A DNA stretch of 64,000 bases from Burkholderia sp. FERM BP-3421. GTDB taxonomy: Bacteria; Pseudomonadota; Gammaproteobacteria; Burkholderiales; Burkholderiaceae. The DNA lies in NCBI RefSeq assembly GCF_028657905.1, contig NZ_CP117781.1, forward strand, positions 2,046,001-2,110,000. The letters are read 5' to 3'. Shown piece after piece: positions 17,273-29,300 of this stretch. The notes below the pieces were generated by a model. That model did no database searches. It saw nothing but the letters and a program-made list of their open reading frames with translations, and was not told the DNA's origin. The position numbers and the translations under genes were made by a program. Every line of letters begins with the position of its first letter. The stretch's first letter is position 1.

Positions 17273-20200
17273 TCAAATAGCAAGATCAAAATCCTCATCC
17301 AGATAATGAGGGGATTTCAGATGCGCGAGTTTCTCCAATGCAACGTCGTGCGCATTGGCGACTGTATTTGCCCAACGGTGCATTTTCTCGATGAGGTTGA
17401 TTGCCGTTTCTCGACGATAAACATCGGTGGCGTACTCGATGCTGATCCTCCAGTCGTCGGCGATCGGCACTACCTCGACTTTCAGATCGAACAGGCTGCG
17501 CCGCACTTCCTGCGGACACGCCAGAACCCGCGGCTCGTCGCCTGCCGCCTCGGCTTCCGGCGGCTCGTCGTGGATGGTCTGCACGATCAACAGCAGATCG
17601 AACGGCAAGGTTCGGGCCCGCGAGTCGGCCGGTGCTTCGTCGACGACGAGATTGAAAGGGTAGTCCTGATGGTCGAACGCGGTGGCCGCCCGGTCGCGCA
17701 CGGCATCCAGCAGCTGCACGAAACTCCATGACGGATCGATCGGGCAAACCAGCGTCAGCGTGTTGACGAAGAAGCCGACCGTTTCGTCGACGTCGCGATG
17801 ATGACGGCCGGATGCCACGGTCCCGATCGAGAAGCGAGCGTCGCCCGTCCACTCATGCAATGCGCACAGCAGCAACCCCAAGGTCAATGTGAAGTCGGTT
17901 GCGTGCGCAGCCGTCGCGAGCTCACGCAAGCGGCGCACGACGTCCGCAGATAAACGGTCATGCACGATCGCGCCTCGGTAGCTGGGGCGGCGCGGCCGGA
18001 CCACATCCGTGGGCAATGGCCGGCACGCCCGCGCCTCACGCAGCAGCGCGCGTTGATAGTCGCGGTCGGCGTCGAAGCCGCCTTCCTCGATCAGCCGGTT
18101 ATGCCACGCGGCGAAATCGCGGTATTGCACGCGCGGCGGGGCGGCATGCGCCGTCTGCCCCCGCAGCGCCGCCCGATAGGCGCGCGCGATGTCGTTGCCC
18201 AGCAGGGACATCGACCAACCATCGACCACGATATGGTGCATGCTCAGGCAGAAGCGATGCTGTGCGGCCGCCCCCCGTACGCATACCGCCCGCAGCAGCG
18301 GACCGCGGCTGAGATCGAACGGCGTATTCAGCGCTTGCTGGAGCACCTGGTCGGCGATTCGATCAAGCGACGCGTCGTCGTCCGCGACAAGCGTCGACAC
18401 CGATGCGGGCATCTCCGCATGAACCACTTGCACGTAATCGCCTTCGTGCATGTGGTAAGTCGTTCTCAGGATTTCATGCCGTGCAGTGACGAACTCGAAC
18501 GCAGCCCGCATCGCGGCCTCGTCCAACGTCCCCATCCATTCGAACTTGTAGGCCTGCACATAGGCCAGCGCATCCATCTGGTCCGTCAAGAGAATACGCC
18601 GTTGCGCGTGCGATACCGGATAGAACGGGCGGGCCGGCTGACGCTCGATCGGCGGCAGCGCGGCACGGCGCGTCGCGCGGATATTCTTGGCGATGTCGCC
18701 GATGGTCGGCCCGAGGAACAGTTGCTTGACGCCGAGTCGAACGCCGAATTCCAACTCGATGGCGGCAAGCAGGCGCGTCGCGCTAAGCGAATGCCCTCCG
18801 GACATGAAAAAGTCCTGATCCGTGCCTTGGACCGGCACGCCGAGGATGCGAGCGAACAGAAGAGCGACCCGTTCCTCGAACGTGTCGGCCAAACGTCCCG
18901 ACGACATGTCGGTCTCGCCCGCACGGGAAGGCGCGGGCAGCGCGCGCCGGTCGAGCTTGCCGTGCGCGGTCAGCGGCATCGCCTCCAGCCGGACCCACTG
19001 CTGCGGCACCATGTGCGCCGGCAGACGCCCCAGCATCGCCTCCCGCAGCGCCGATGCGCCCTGCCACCGCGCCCCCTCATCCAGCACGACATACGCCACC
19101 AGCTGCGGATCGCCGTCCGCTCCCGTCCTGACTTCGACATGCGCGTCCGCCACCCCCTCGCATCCCCGCAGCGACTGCGCAATCTCCCCGGGTTCGATCC
19201 GGTATCCCCTCAGCTTGATCTGCTGGTCGATACGCCCTAGATACTCCAGCGTGCCGTCGCGACGGCGCCTGCCCAGATCCCCCGATCGATACAGCCGGGC
19301 ACCCGCTCCCCCTCCGAACGCGTCCGGCACGAATCGCTCCGCCGTCAACGACGCCCGCCCCAGGTAGCCTCTCGCCACCCTGCGCCCCCACGTGGATTTC
19401 CCCGCCGCACCCGGCGGCACCGGCTGCCCGCTCGCGTCCAGCAGGTACACCTGGAGATCCCCCAACGGATCGCCCACGCTCCGGTGCGCCTTCTCCGGAT
19501 CGAGAATCTCTCCATAGGTGACGTGCACCGTCGTTTCCGTAATCCCGTACATGTTGACGAAACGCGTGCCGCCGTCCCCCCCATGATGCGACCACCACCG
19601 GGCCAGACGCCGGCTGTCCAGCGCCTCTCCGCCGAAGATGACCCACTTCAGGCCCCAGCCCGGCGCCGACTCGATGAATCCGGGCTGCTGCAGCAACTGG
19701 AAAAATGCCGACGGCGTCTGGTTCAGCACGCTCACGCGCTGCTCGCGCAACAGTTCGCAGAATGCGCGCGGCGCACGCGCAACCCAGTGCGGCACCATCA
19801 CCAGCCGGCCACCATGCAGCAGCGCACCCAAATCTCCCAGACCGAAAAGTCGAACGCCGTCGAATGGAAGCAACTCCACGTCTTCGGCTCCAAAACCGAA
19901 TTGCTTGCGCGTCGTATTCAACAACCGCAGCACGTTCGCGTGCGTGACCTCCACTCCCTTCGGCGCACCCGTCGAACCCGACGTATAAATCACGTACGCC
20001 AGCCGCGCCGGTCCCGCGGCGCCCTCCTCCTCCGGCGCCGCCGCGTCATGCGCCTCGAGCGTCTCGATGTCCACCAGCGGCACGCCGACGCCCAGCGCTT
20101 CCAGATCCCCGCGCAGCGCCCGCTGCGTCAGAACCACCTCGACGCCGCTGTCCTCGATCAGATAGCGCAAGCGTTGCGCCGGGTATTGCGGATCCAGCGG

Positions 20201-23200
20201 CACATAGGCCGACGACGCACGCAAGATCCCCAGCATGCCCACCACCACGTCCGCCCCGCGCCCCATGCACAGGCCCACGCGCTTCTCCACCCCCAGGCCC
20301 CGCGCCGACAGGCCTGCCGCCACGCGAGCGCTGCGCGACCACAACGCCCCGTAGCTCACGCTGCCGCTTTCGTCCACCACCGCAATACGCTCCCCGCCTT
20401 CCGCGACGCGCTCGCCCAGTACCTCGGGCAAGCTGCGAGACGGCGCAAACGTCTGATCGTCGTTCACGAAGCCGTGCAGGACGCGTTCGCGCTCTTGATC
20501 GGACAGCAGCGGAATGGCGGAGCATCTGCGGCCTGGATCCTCCATCGCCTCGACCAGTACGCGGCGGAAATGGCCTGCCATTTGCCCGATCGTCTCGGCC
20601 TCGAAGAGATCCGCGTCGTATTGGAATTTGCAACGCAGGCCACGGTCCTGCTCCGCGACGGCCAACATCAAGTCAAATTTCGATGTTCGATTGAGTTCGT
20701 CCAGGAATGCCTCGTCCGCCTCGATGCGCAGTCCGGGCAGATCGTGCCGGTGCTGCGGCGTGTTCTGCAGCACCAGCATCACCTGGAACAAGGGCGCGCG
20801 GCCGAGATCGCGCTCGGGCTTCAGCTCCTGCACCAGCCGCTCGAACGGCAGGTCCTGATGCTGCTGCGCCTCCAGCGTCAGCTCCCGGACCCGCGCCAGC
20901 AGCGTGTCGAAGCTCGGATCGTCGCCCACCTCGCAACGCAACACCAGCGTGTTCACGAAGAACCCGATCAACCCCCTCCAGCGACTGTTCCCGACGGTTC
21001 GCCACCGGCGTCCCGACATTGAGATCGCTCTGCCCGCTGTACCGCCACAGCAGCACGTAGAACGCCGACAGCAGCACCATGAAGACGCTCGACTGCGATT
21101 CCGACGCCATACGCTTCACATCCGCCAGCACCGTCCCGTCCAGCTCGAAGCTGTGCACCGCACCCCGGTAACGCTGCACGCTCGGACGCGCGTAGTCGGT
21201 CGGCAATTCCAGCACCCCGCTGCTGCCCCGCTGCTGCTCGCGCCAGTACGACAGCTGCTGTTCCAGCCGCGCGCCGCTGAGCCACTCGCGCTGCCACTGC
21301 GCGTAGTCCGCGTACTGCACCGGCAACGCCGGCAGCCCGCTGTCGCGCCCCCGCTCGCGCAGCCTCGTAGTGCGCCGCCAGCTCGTCGACCAGCACCGAC
21401 ATCGACCAGCCGTCCGCGATCGCGTGATGCAGCGTCATGATCAGCACCGCGTGGGCATCGTCGCACTGGATCACGCAGGTTCGCCACAACGGTCCCTTCG
21501 CAAGATCGAAGCCTCGACCCGACTCCTGTCCGGCCAGCTCCCGCCAGCGCTGCCCCGCAGCCGCTTCGCCGCGCGAACGCCAGTCCTCGAAGGTCCACGG
21601 CAGCGGCTGCGCGTCGCGCGCCAGCACGTCCTGCCAGACGCCGGATTCATCCTGTTCGCCGCCGATCAGCACGGTCCGCAGGATCTCGTGCCGGTCCTGC
21701 AGCCGCTGCAACCCTTCCCGCAGCGACCCGCTGTCCGTTTCGCCATGCAGGTGCACCGTCACGCTGATGTTGTAGAACGCGCTGCCCGGCTCCAGCCGGT
21801 CCAGGAACCACAACCGCTGCTGGCCCCACGACGCCTCCCAGCGGCCCGCCTCCCGCCCGCCGGCGCAGCGCAGGCGCATCCGCCCGCCCAGCCGCTCCCG
21901 CCACGCACTCGGCCAGCGCGTCCAGCCGCGAATGCTCGAACAGCGTCTTGAGCGCCATCTCCACGCCCAGCCGCTCCCGCAGCCGCGCCAGCACCTGAGT
22001 CGCCAGCAGCGAATGACCGCCCAGTTCGAAGAAATCGTCCGTCGCGCCGATCTCCGCCCGGCCCAGCACCTCGCTCCAGATCTGCGCCACCGCATGCTGA
22101 TGACGCCCGCGCAACGGCTGCCGATCCTCCCCGCCCGCCTTCCATGCCTGCCCGCCCAGATCCTGCAACCGCCCCCGATCGACCTTGCCGTTCGCGTTCA
22201 GCGGCAACGCCGGCAATGCCACGATGACCGAGGGCTGCATGTAGGCCGGCAATTCCTGCGCGAGCGCATGCTTGAGTTCGCCGGCCAGCATGCGGGCACG
22301 ATGGCCGAAAGCCGGCGTGTTGCTGCTGCGACGGGCGATCATCGCGCGGTGAACACCTGGCCAGCGAATCACCGGTCGGTGAGTCTCCCCGTCCTCGCGC
22401 CGGATCAGCAGCGCGTCGAAAGCGCCATCGGCGCCGAGCCCGTCAAGGTAGACCCAGTATTGCGCGGCGTCGGCCAGCGCGGCCCACGCATCGGGATCCT
22501 GATCGAGCGAGCGCGACAGTTTCGCAAGCGCGTCTTCCACCCTGTCGCGCGACGCAGTGGGCATCCGCTGCAATAGCCCGGCGAGGCGGCAATCGTCGGC
22601 GCTGCGACGGTTGGCGATCGAGCGGAATGCCAGCACCTGCGGCCGATCTTCCCGCAGCATGGCGCAGACCTCGCTCGCATCCGCCTGCACCGTCGACCAG
22701 TCGATCCATTCCGGTTCGATCTCGCGCGCTGCGCATTCGACATGCATGACGACGTCGTAGCGGAACCGGGACAGCTCGTTCACATAGCCGCCGAGCTTGG
22801 GCCTGATTTCGACTGCGCTCACCCGCTGCGCCGAACGCGACCAATCGAGGAAAAACCGAGGATCGAGCGCCAGTTCGGTCTCGTGCGTCACCGCCTCGAT
22901 GGCGCGTCGGTTGATCTCCGCCGCGGTAAGATCCGGCGCCGCCTGATGCCAGGCCACCGAGGCATGGAAGACGTCGAGCAAGCCCAGATGCCGCACGTCG
23001 CCGACGAACAGCGTTCCTCCCGGAGCCAGCGCGCGCACCGCGGCGTCCATGACCTGCTCAAGCTGAGCGGCGCTCGACAGGTACTGGACCACCGAGTTCA
23101 GTACGATGCAATCGAAGCTGCCATCGGCCAGTTGCGGCATCGCATCCGTTCCGCGCTGTTCGAGCCGCACCTTGTCCGCCATCTCGCCGAACTGCGGCAG

Positions 23201-26200
23201 CGTCTCTCGCAGATAGCGGATCGAGGTGCCGGAAATGTCCCAGCCTTCATAGCGCTCACACGACGCCAACAGCGGGAACATCAACAGCCCCGTGCCCACG
23301 CCGACTTCGAGGATCCTGCGCGGCCGCAACGCCTTGATCGAATCCACCGTCGCATCGACCCACGCGCGCATTTCGATGTCGGGCAGCGCGTCGCCGGTAT
23401 AGCTGCTGTTCCAGCCGACGACGTTGAAGGCGCGTTCCTCGGCCGACGGCTCGGCATAGGTTTGGTCGAATACCTGCTCCCACGCCCGGGTCCGTGCCGT
23501 GTCGCCTGCCGCATCCGCCTGCTCCAGGCGCGGCACGACAAAGGCATTGAGCGCCCGCCGCGCGTCGTCGCCGCAAGCGACGACGGCGGCGTCGGTCACT
23601 TCCGGATGACGCATCAGCGCAGCCTCGATATCGCCGCATTCGATGCGGAAGCCGCGGATCTTGACCTGAAAGTCGCGGCGTCCCAGGAATTCGATCGAGC
23701 CGTCTTCGCGCCAGCGCGCCAGGTCGCCCGTGCGATACAGTCGTGCGCCGAGCCGGCCCGACAGCGCATCGGGCACGAAACTCGCCGCCGTCAGATCCGG
23801 TCGTGCCAGATAGCCGCGACCGACGCCGAGGCCGCCGATGAACAGCTCGCCACTCGCGCCGATCGGGGCCGGCTCGCCGCTCGGGTCGAGGATGTAGAGT
23901 TCGGTGTTGGCAATCGGCCGCCCGATTGGAACCGTCCCACGTTCATCGAGCCGACACTGCCAATGACTGACGTCGACCGATGCCTCGGTGGGCCCGTATA
24001 GGTTGTGCAGCGCGCAAGTCAGCCGTTCGAAACAGCGGTCGCGCGTGGCGGCCTTCAGTGCTTCGCCGCTGCAGACGATGCGCCGCAATGACGTGCATTG
24101 CGGCGCATGCGGCTGATCCAGAAAGCTCTGCAGCATCGATGGCACGAAGTGCAGGGTTGTCACACCTGCGCGGCGCACGAGGTCGACGAGCAGGCCAGGA
24201 TCGCGGTGACTGTCCGGCGGCGCGATCTCCAGGCAGGCTCCCGTCAGCAGCGGCCAGAACAACTCCCAGACGGACACGTCGAAGGTGAGCGGCGTCTTCT
24301 GCAGCACCACGTCGTCGGCCTGCAACCGATATTCGTCCTGCATCCATTGCAGCCGGTTGCAGATTCCCTCGTGCGTCAACATGGCGCCCTTGGGCCGCCC
24401 GGTGGAACCGGACGTGTAGATGACATACGCCAGATTCCCAGGCCGGCAAGGCCACGGGGCATTCCCGTCGGCGGGCGACATCTCCGCGTCATCCGGTTCC
24501 GCGTCCAGTTCGATGATCGGCAGATCGATGGCGTCGAGCGCGCCGCGATGGCGAGCCAGCGTCAGCATGGCCATCGGAGCCGCTTCGACAAGCGTCGAGC
24601 GCATGCGCGCGGGTGGGCCGTGGGGATCCAACGGCAAATAGGCCGCGCCGGACTTCAGGATTGCGATCAGCCCGACCATCATGTCGAGCGAACGCTCGCA
24701 GCAAAGCGCGACCAGCCGGTCCGGCCCCGCCCCCAGTCCGCGAAGCCGGACCGCGAGGCGATTGGCTCGTTGGTTCAGTTCCTCGTAGCTGAGCGATGCG
24801 CCTTCGAAACGTACCGCGGTTGCCGAGGGGGTCGATGCGGCCTGGCTTTCGAAGCGACGATGCAGCAGGCGCGTGCCGCCCACATCCCTGGCCGTGGCAT
24901 TGAAACCATGCACCACGATCTGCCGGTCGGCCGGCGACAACACGGTCAGGCGAGAGATCGGTTGCTTCAGCTTCTCCGACAGTTGACCCAGAAGATGGCT
25001 GTACCCCCTGGCAAGACGTTCCGCGGTGGACGGAGCAAAGCAATCCGTGCTGTAGCGGATCACGCCGTCCAGGCGGGATTCTCGTTCGGTGAACTCGAAC
25101 GTCAGGTCGAACTTGCTGGTATGGCTTTCGTTGGCTGCGCTGCTGATCCGCAAACCGGGCAACCTGAATTCCGCCTTCGGCGTGTTTTGCAGAATGAATT
25201 CGACCTGGAACAAGGGCGCGCGGCCGAGATCGCGCTCGGGCTTCAGCTCCTGCACCAGCCGCTCGAACGGCAGGTCCTGATGCTGCTGCGCCTCCAGCGT
25301 CAGCTCCCGGACCCGCGCCAGCAGCGTGTCGAAGCTCGGATCGTCGCCCACCTCGCAACGCAACACCAGCGTGTTCACGAAGAACCCGATCAGCCCCTCC
25401 AGCGACTGTTCCCGACGGTTCGCCACCGGCGTCCCGACATTGAGATCGCTCTGCCCGCTGTACCGCCACAGCAGCACGTAGAACGCCGACAGCAGCACCA
25501 TGAAGACGCTCGACTGCGATTCCGACGCCATACGCTTCACATCCGCCAGCACCGTCCCGTCCAGCTCGAAGCTGTGCACCGCACCCCGGTAACGCTGCAC
25601 GCTCGGACGCGCGTAGTCGGTCGGCAATTCCAGCACCCCGCTGCTGCCCCGCAGCTGCTCGCGCCAGTACGACAGCTGCTGCTCCAGCCGCGCGCCGCTG
25701 AGCCACTCGCGCTGCCACTGCGCGTAATCCGCGTACTGCACCGGCAACGCCGGCAGCCCGCTGTCGCGCCCCGCTCGCGCAGCCTCGTAGTGCGCCGCCA
25801 GCTCGTCGACCAGCACCGACATCGACCAGCCGTCCGCGATCGCGTGATGCAGCGTCATGATCAGCACCGCGTGGGCATCGTCGCACTGGATCACGCAGGT
25901 TCGCCACAACGGTCCCTTCGCAAGATCGAAGCCTCGACCCGACTCCTGGCCGGCCAGCTCCCGCCAGCGCTGCCCCGCAGCCGCTTCGCCGCGCGAACGC
26001 CAGTCCTCGAAGGTCCACGGCAGCGGCTGCGCGTCGCGCGCCAGCACGTCCTGCCAGACGCCGGATTCATCCTGCTCGCCGCCGATCAGCACGGTCCGCA
26101 GGATCTCGTGCCGGTCCTGCAGCCGCTGCAACCCTTCCCGCAGCGACCCGCTGTCCAGCTCGCCATGCAGGTGCACCGTCACGCTGATGTTGTAGAACGC

Positions 26201-26395
26201 GCTGCCCGGCTCCAGCCGGTCCAGGAACCACAACCGCTGCTGGCCCCACGACGCCTCCCAGCGGCCCGCCTCCCCGCCCCGCCGGCGCAGCGGCACCTCG
26301 TCGAGTTCCGCGCCAACGCCTCGCTGACGCAACAATTTCAGCAGCAACGCGCGACGTTGCGGCGAGAGTCCTTCAAGTTGGTCGGACACGCTCAT
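17273..26395 (-). CDS. Megasynthase B: C-A(NMT)-PCP-C-A-PCP-C NRPS, frameshifted in repeats
   Basis: Read as one gene of about 3,040 residues. Module 1: C (about 26,280-24,980; H-H-A-I-A-D-G), A with a SAM-dependent N-methyltransferase inserted after core A8 (about 23,480-22,430; E-V-G-V-G-T-G), PCP (about 22,100-21,900). The A reading D-V-W-H-V-S-L-V-D is Ser-like, so N-methyl-Ser is expected. Module 2: C (about 21,870-20,480), A (about 20,430-18,940; N-I-G-M-V-H at the readable positions, Thr-like), PCP (about 18,900-18,680). It ends with a complete C domain (H-H-I-V-V-D-G) and no thioesterase. Frame breaks near 21,865 (-2), 21,350 (+1) and 20,972 (+1) cancel out. A paired -1/-2 event at about 19,830-19,880 scrambles the A4 region but restores the frame. 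All four lie in blocks duplicated elsewhere, so sequence error is likelier than decay. Start ATG 26395 overlaps the megasynthase C stop and has AAGGGG five bases upstream. Confidence 0.85.
18930..20430 (-). repeat. 1.5-kb duplicated Thr A-domain block, copy in megasynthase B
   Basis: Almost base-for-base identical to 33,083-34,585. It spans the whole A domain from the start of its N-terminal subdomain to the G-K-L-D-R-R motif. The flanking C and PCP domains on both sides are not shared. Confidence 0.93.
20716..22205 (-). repeat. Repeated PCP-C block, copy in megasynthase B module 2
   Basis: The C domain opening W-G-Q-Q-R-L-W-F-L-D-R-L, with its preceding PCP, recurs almost unchanged inside the two 3.9-kb blocks (about 28,520-30,014 and 48,330-49,820). 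Four near-identical C domains therefore occur in the region, counting the copy at 25,200-26,296. Confidence 0.9.
25200..26296 (-). repeat. Repeated C-domain block, copy in megasynthase B module 1
   Basis: The fourth copy of the same C domain, shared from just after the protein's unique N-terminus (about residue 34) to the F-Q-V-E/M junction near 25,200, where the sequence becomes unique. This copy has no frame break. Confidence 0.9.
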
Positions 26396-29300
26396 ATGAT
26401 CCCCTTCGAATGCATGCTCCCGTCGCTGGAAGCGGAAATGCCCGTGGCAGAGGCCTCCTGATCGTCGCCAAGCTCCGTTCGAGCGAGCAGGCGCTCCACT
26501 TCGGCATCATCGAGTCCATCGAGCGCCTGCAAGGCGCTCTCCATTGCCTGCGCGTCGCTCGATGCGAAAAGGTCGTCTTCCACGCGCCTGGCCAGCATGG
26601 CGGGCGAAGGGAACATGAACACGTCGCGCACCTGGATCTGCAGCTTCAGTCGTTCGCGGATCACCGTCGTCAAGCGCACCGCGGACAACGAGTTCCCGCC
26701 AAGATCGAAGAAGCTGTCCTCCACCCCCACTGGCCCGCACGCCAGCACCGCTTCCATGCACCGGCACAGCTCCGCCTCGGTCACGCTCGCCGGCCCGCCC
26801 TTCGCCTCCACACCCCCGTCCTCGACCGGCTTGAGCCTGCGACGATCCAGCTTGCCGTTCGCCGTGCGCGGCAACGCCTCCAGCCGATGCAGGCCCCGCG
26901 GCTGCAGATAGCCCGGCAGGCGCGCTCGCAACTGCCGCCTCAACTCCGCCGCCTCCACCTCGCCCACCACATACGCGTCGAGCGCATTCCCCTCCGCCGT
27001 CCCGACCACCGCCACCGCCGCCGCGCTCACCCCTCTCAACCCCAGCAGCGTCGCCTCCAGCTCCCCCGGCTCCACCCGCACGCCACGGATCTTCACCTGC
27101 TCGTCCCGCCTTCCCAGATACTCCAGGCATCCGTCCGGCCGCACCCGGACACGGTCTCCCGTCCGGTACAAACGCGCTCCCTCGCGCCACGGATGCGGCA
27201 CGAAACGTTCCGCACTCGCACCCGGACGACCCAGGTAGCCCCGTGCCAGCCTCGTTCCTCCAACGTACAGCTCCCCCGATCCGCCCGCTATGCTCGGCAT
27301 CATCCCTTCGTCCAGCACGTACAGTTCCGCACCTTGCAGCGCCTCGCCGATCGGCACCCGCGCCCACGGCTGCGCCGTCTCCGCCACTTCGCCCCAGCTC
27401 GCGCACACCGTCACCTCGGTCGGTCCGTATGCATTGATCAGCCGACGCCCCGCGCCCCAGTCCCGCACGATCTCCCAGCTGCAACGCTCTCCCGCGCTGA
27501 CCAGCGTGCCCAGCGCCGGCAGCCCCCCGCCCGGCAACAGCTGCAGCAGCGCCGGCGGCAGCGTCGCGTGGCTGACCGCTTCCTTCTCCAGCCATGCCAC
27601 CAGACGGTCCGCTTCCCGCACGTCCTCCGCCATCACCAGGCACGCGCCGCTCAGCACGCTCGTAAATATCTCCGACACCGACGCATCGAAACCGATCGAC
27701 GCAAACTGGCATACCCGGCTCTCGGCGCCGATACCGAAGGCCGCGATCTGAGCCTGCGCCAGCTCCAGCAGCCCGCCCCGCGTAATCGACACGCCCTTGG
27801 GTCGGCCCGTCGAACCCGACGTGTAAATCACATAGGCCAGACCCGCCGCCGGCATCGCCTCATCGCTGTATTCCGCATCGCGCTGCTCCGCGCCTTCGGC
27901 TTCGCACGCCGACAGCAGCACGCTCGCTTGCGGCCCGATCCGCTCGACCAGCGCCGCCGTCGGCCCGTGCGTCAGCACCAGCGACAGGCCGCTATCCTCG
28001 CGCAGCATCCTCAAGCGCGCTTCCGGCAGTTGCGGGTCCAGCGGCACGTAGGCCGCATGCGCCTCGAGAATGCCCAGCATCCCCACGATCAGATCCGGCG
28101 TGCGCTCCATGCACAGGCCGATCCGCGTTTCCGGCCCCGCGCCGCGTTGCCGCAGCGCCTGCCCCACCGCGCGGGCACGCCGCCAGAGCGTCGTGTAGTC
28201 GAGGTGTTCGCCGGCTCCGCTCACCGCCGAACGCGCACCATGCCGCCGCCCCGATTCGCGCAGCGCGCGCAGCAGATCCCCTGACGGCGCCAGCCCCGGA
28301 ACTCGCCGGGGTTCCGGTGCAGCCTCGCATCGACTGATCCGACGCGACGGCGTCCGGACCAGTTCCGCCAACAGCCGCGCATACCCATCGGCCAATGCCG
28401 ATGCGCTGCCCGGCGCAAACAGGTCCGTGTTGTATTCGAGCGCCGCGTACAGGCCCTGCTCGTGCTCGGTCAACTGGAGGCTCAGGTCGAACTTCGCGGT
28501 TCCCGGTTCCATCGGTTCCGCCTCGATGCGCAGTCCGGGCAGGTCGTGCCGGTGCTGCGGCGTGTTCTGCAGCACCAGCATCACCTGGAACAAGGGCGCG
28601 CGGCCGAGATCGCGCTCGGGCTTCAGCTCCTGCACCAGCCGCTCGAACGGCAGGTCCTGATGCTGCTGCGCCTCCAGCGTCAGCTCCCGGACCCGCGCCA
28701 GCAGCGTGTCGAAGCTCGGATCGTCGCCCACCTCGCAACGCAACACCAGCGTGTTCACGAAGAACCCGATCAACCCTTCCAGCGACTGTTCCCGACGGTT
28801 CGCCACCGGCGTCCCGACATTGAGATCGCTCTGCCCGCTGTACCGCCACAGCAGCACGTAGAACGCCGACAGCAGCACCATGAAGACGCTCGACTGCGAT
28901 TCCGACGCCATACGCTTCACATCCGCCAGCACCGTCCCGTCCAGCTCGAAGCTGTGCACCGCACCCCGGTAACGCTGCACGCTCGGACGCGCGTAGTCGG
29001 TCGGCAATTCCAGCACCCCGCTGCTGCCCCGCAGCTGCTCGCGCCAGTACGACAGCTGCTGCTCCAGCCGCGCGCCGCTGAGCCACTCGCGCTGCCACTG
29101 CGCGTAATCCGCGTACTGCACCGGCAACGCCGGCAGCCCGCTGTCGCGCCCCGCTCGCGCAGCCTCGTAGTGCGCCGCCAGCTCGTCGACCAGCACCGAC
29201 ATCGACCAGCCGTCCGCGATCGCGTGATGCAGCGTCATGATCAGCACCGCGTGGACATCGTCGCACTGGATCACGCAGGTTCGCCACAACGGTCCCTTCG

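Noticed and set aside
24098..26461. A 787-codon plus-strand open frame
   Set aside because: Antisense shadow of the C and A domains of megasynthase B; composition is biased to Arg, Gln and His with no recognisable fold.
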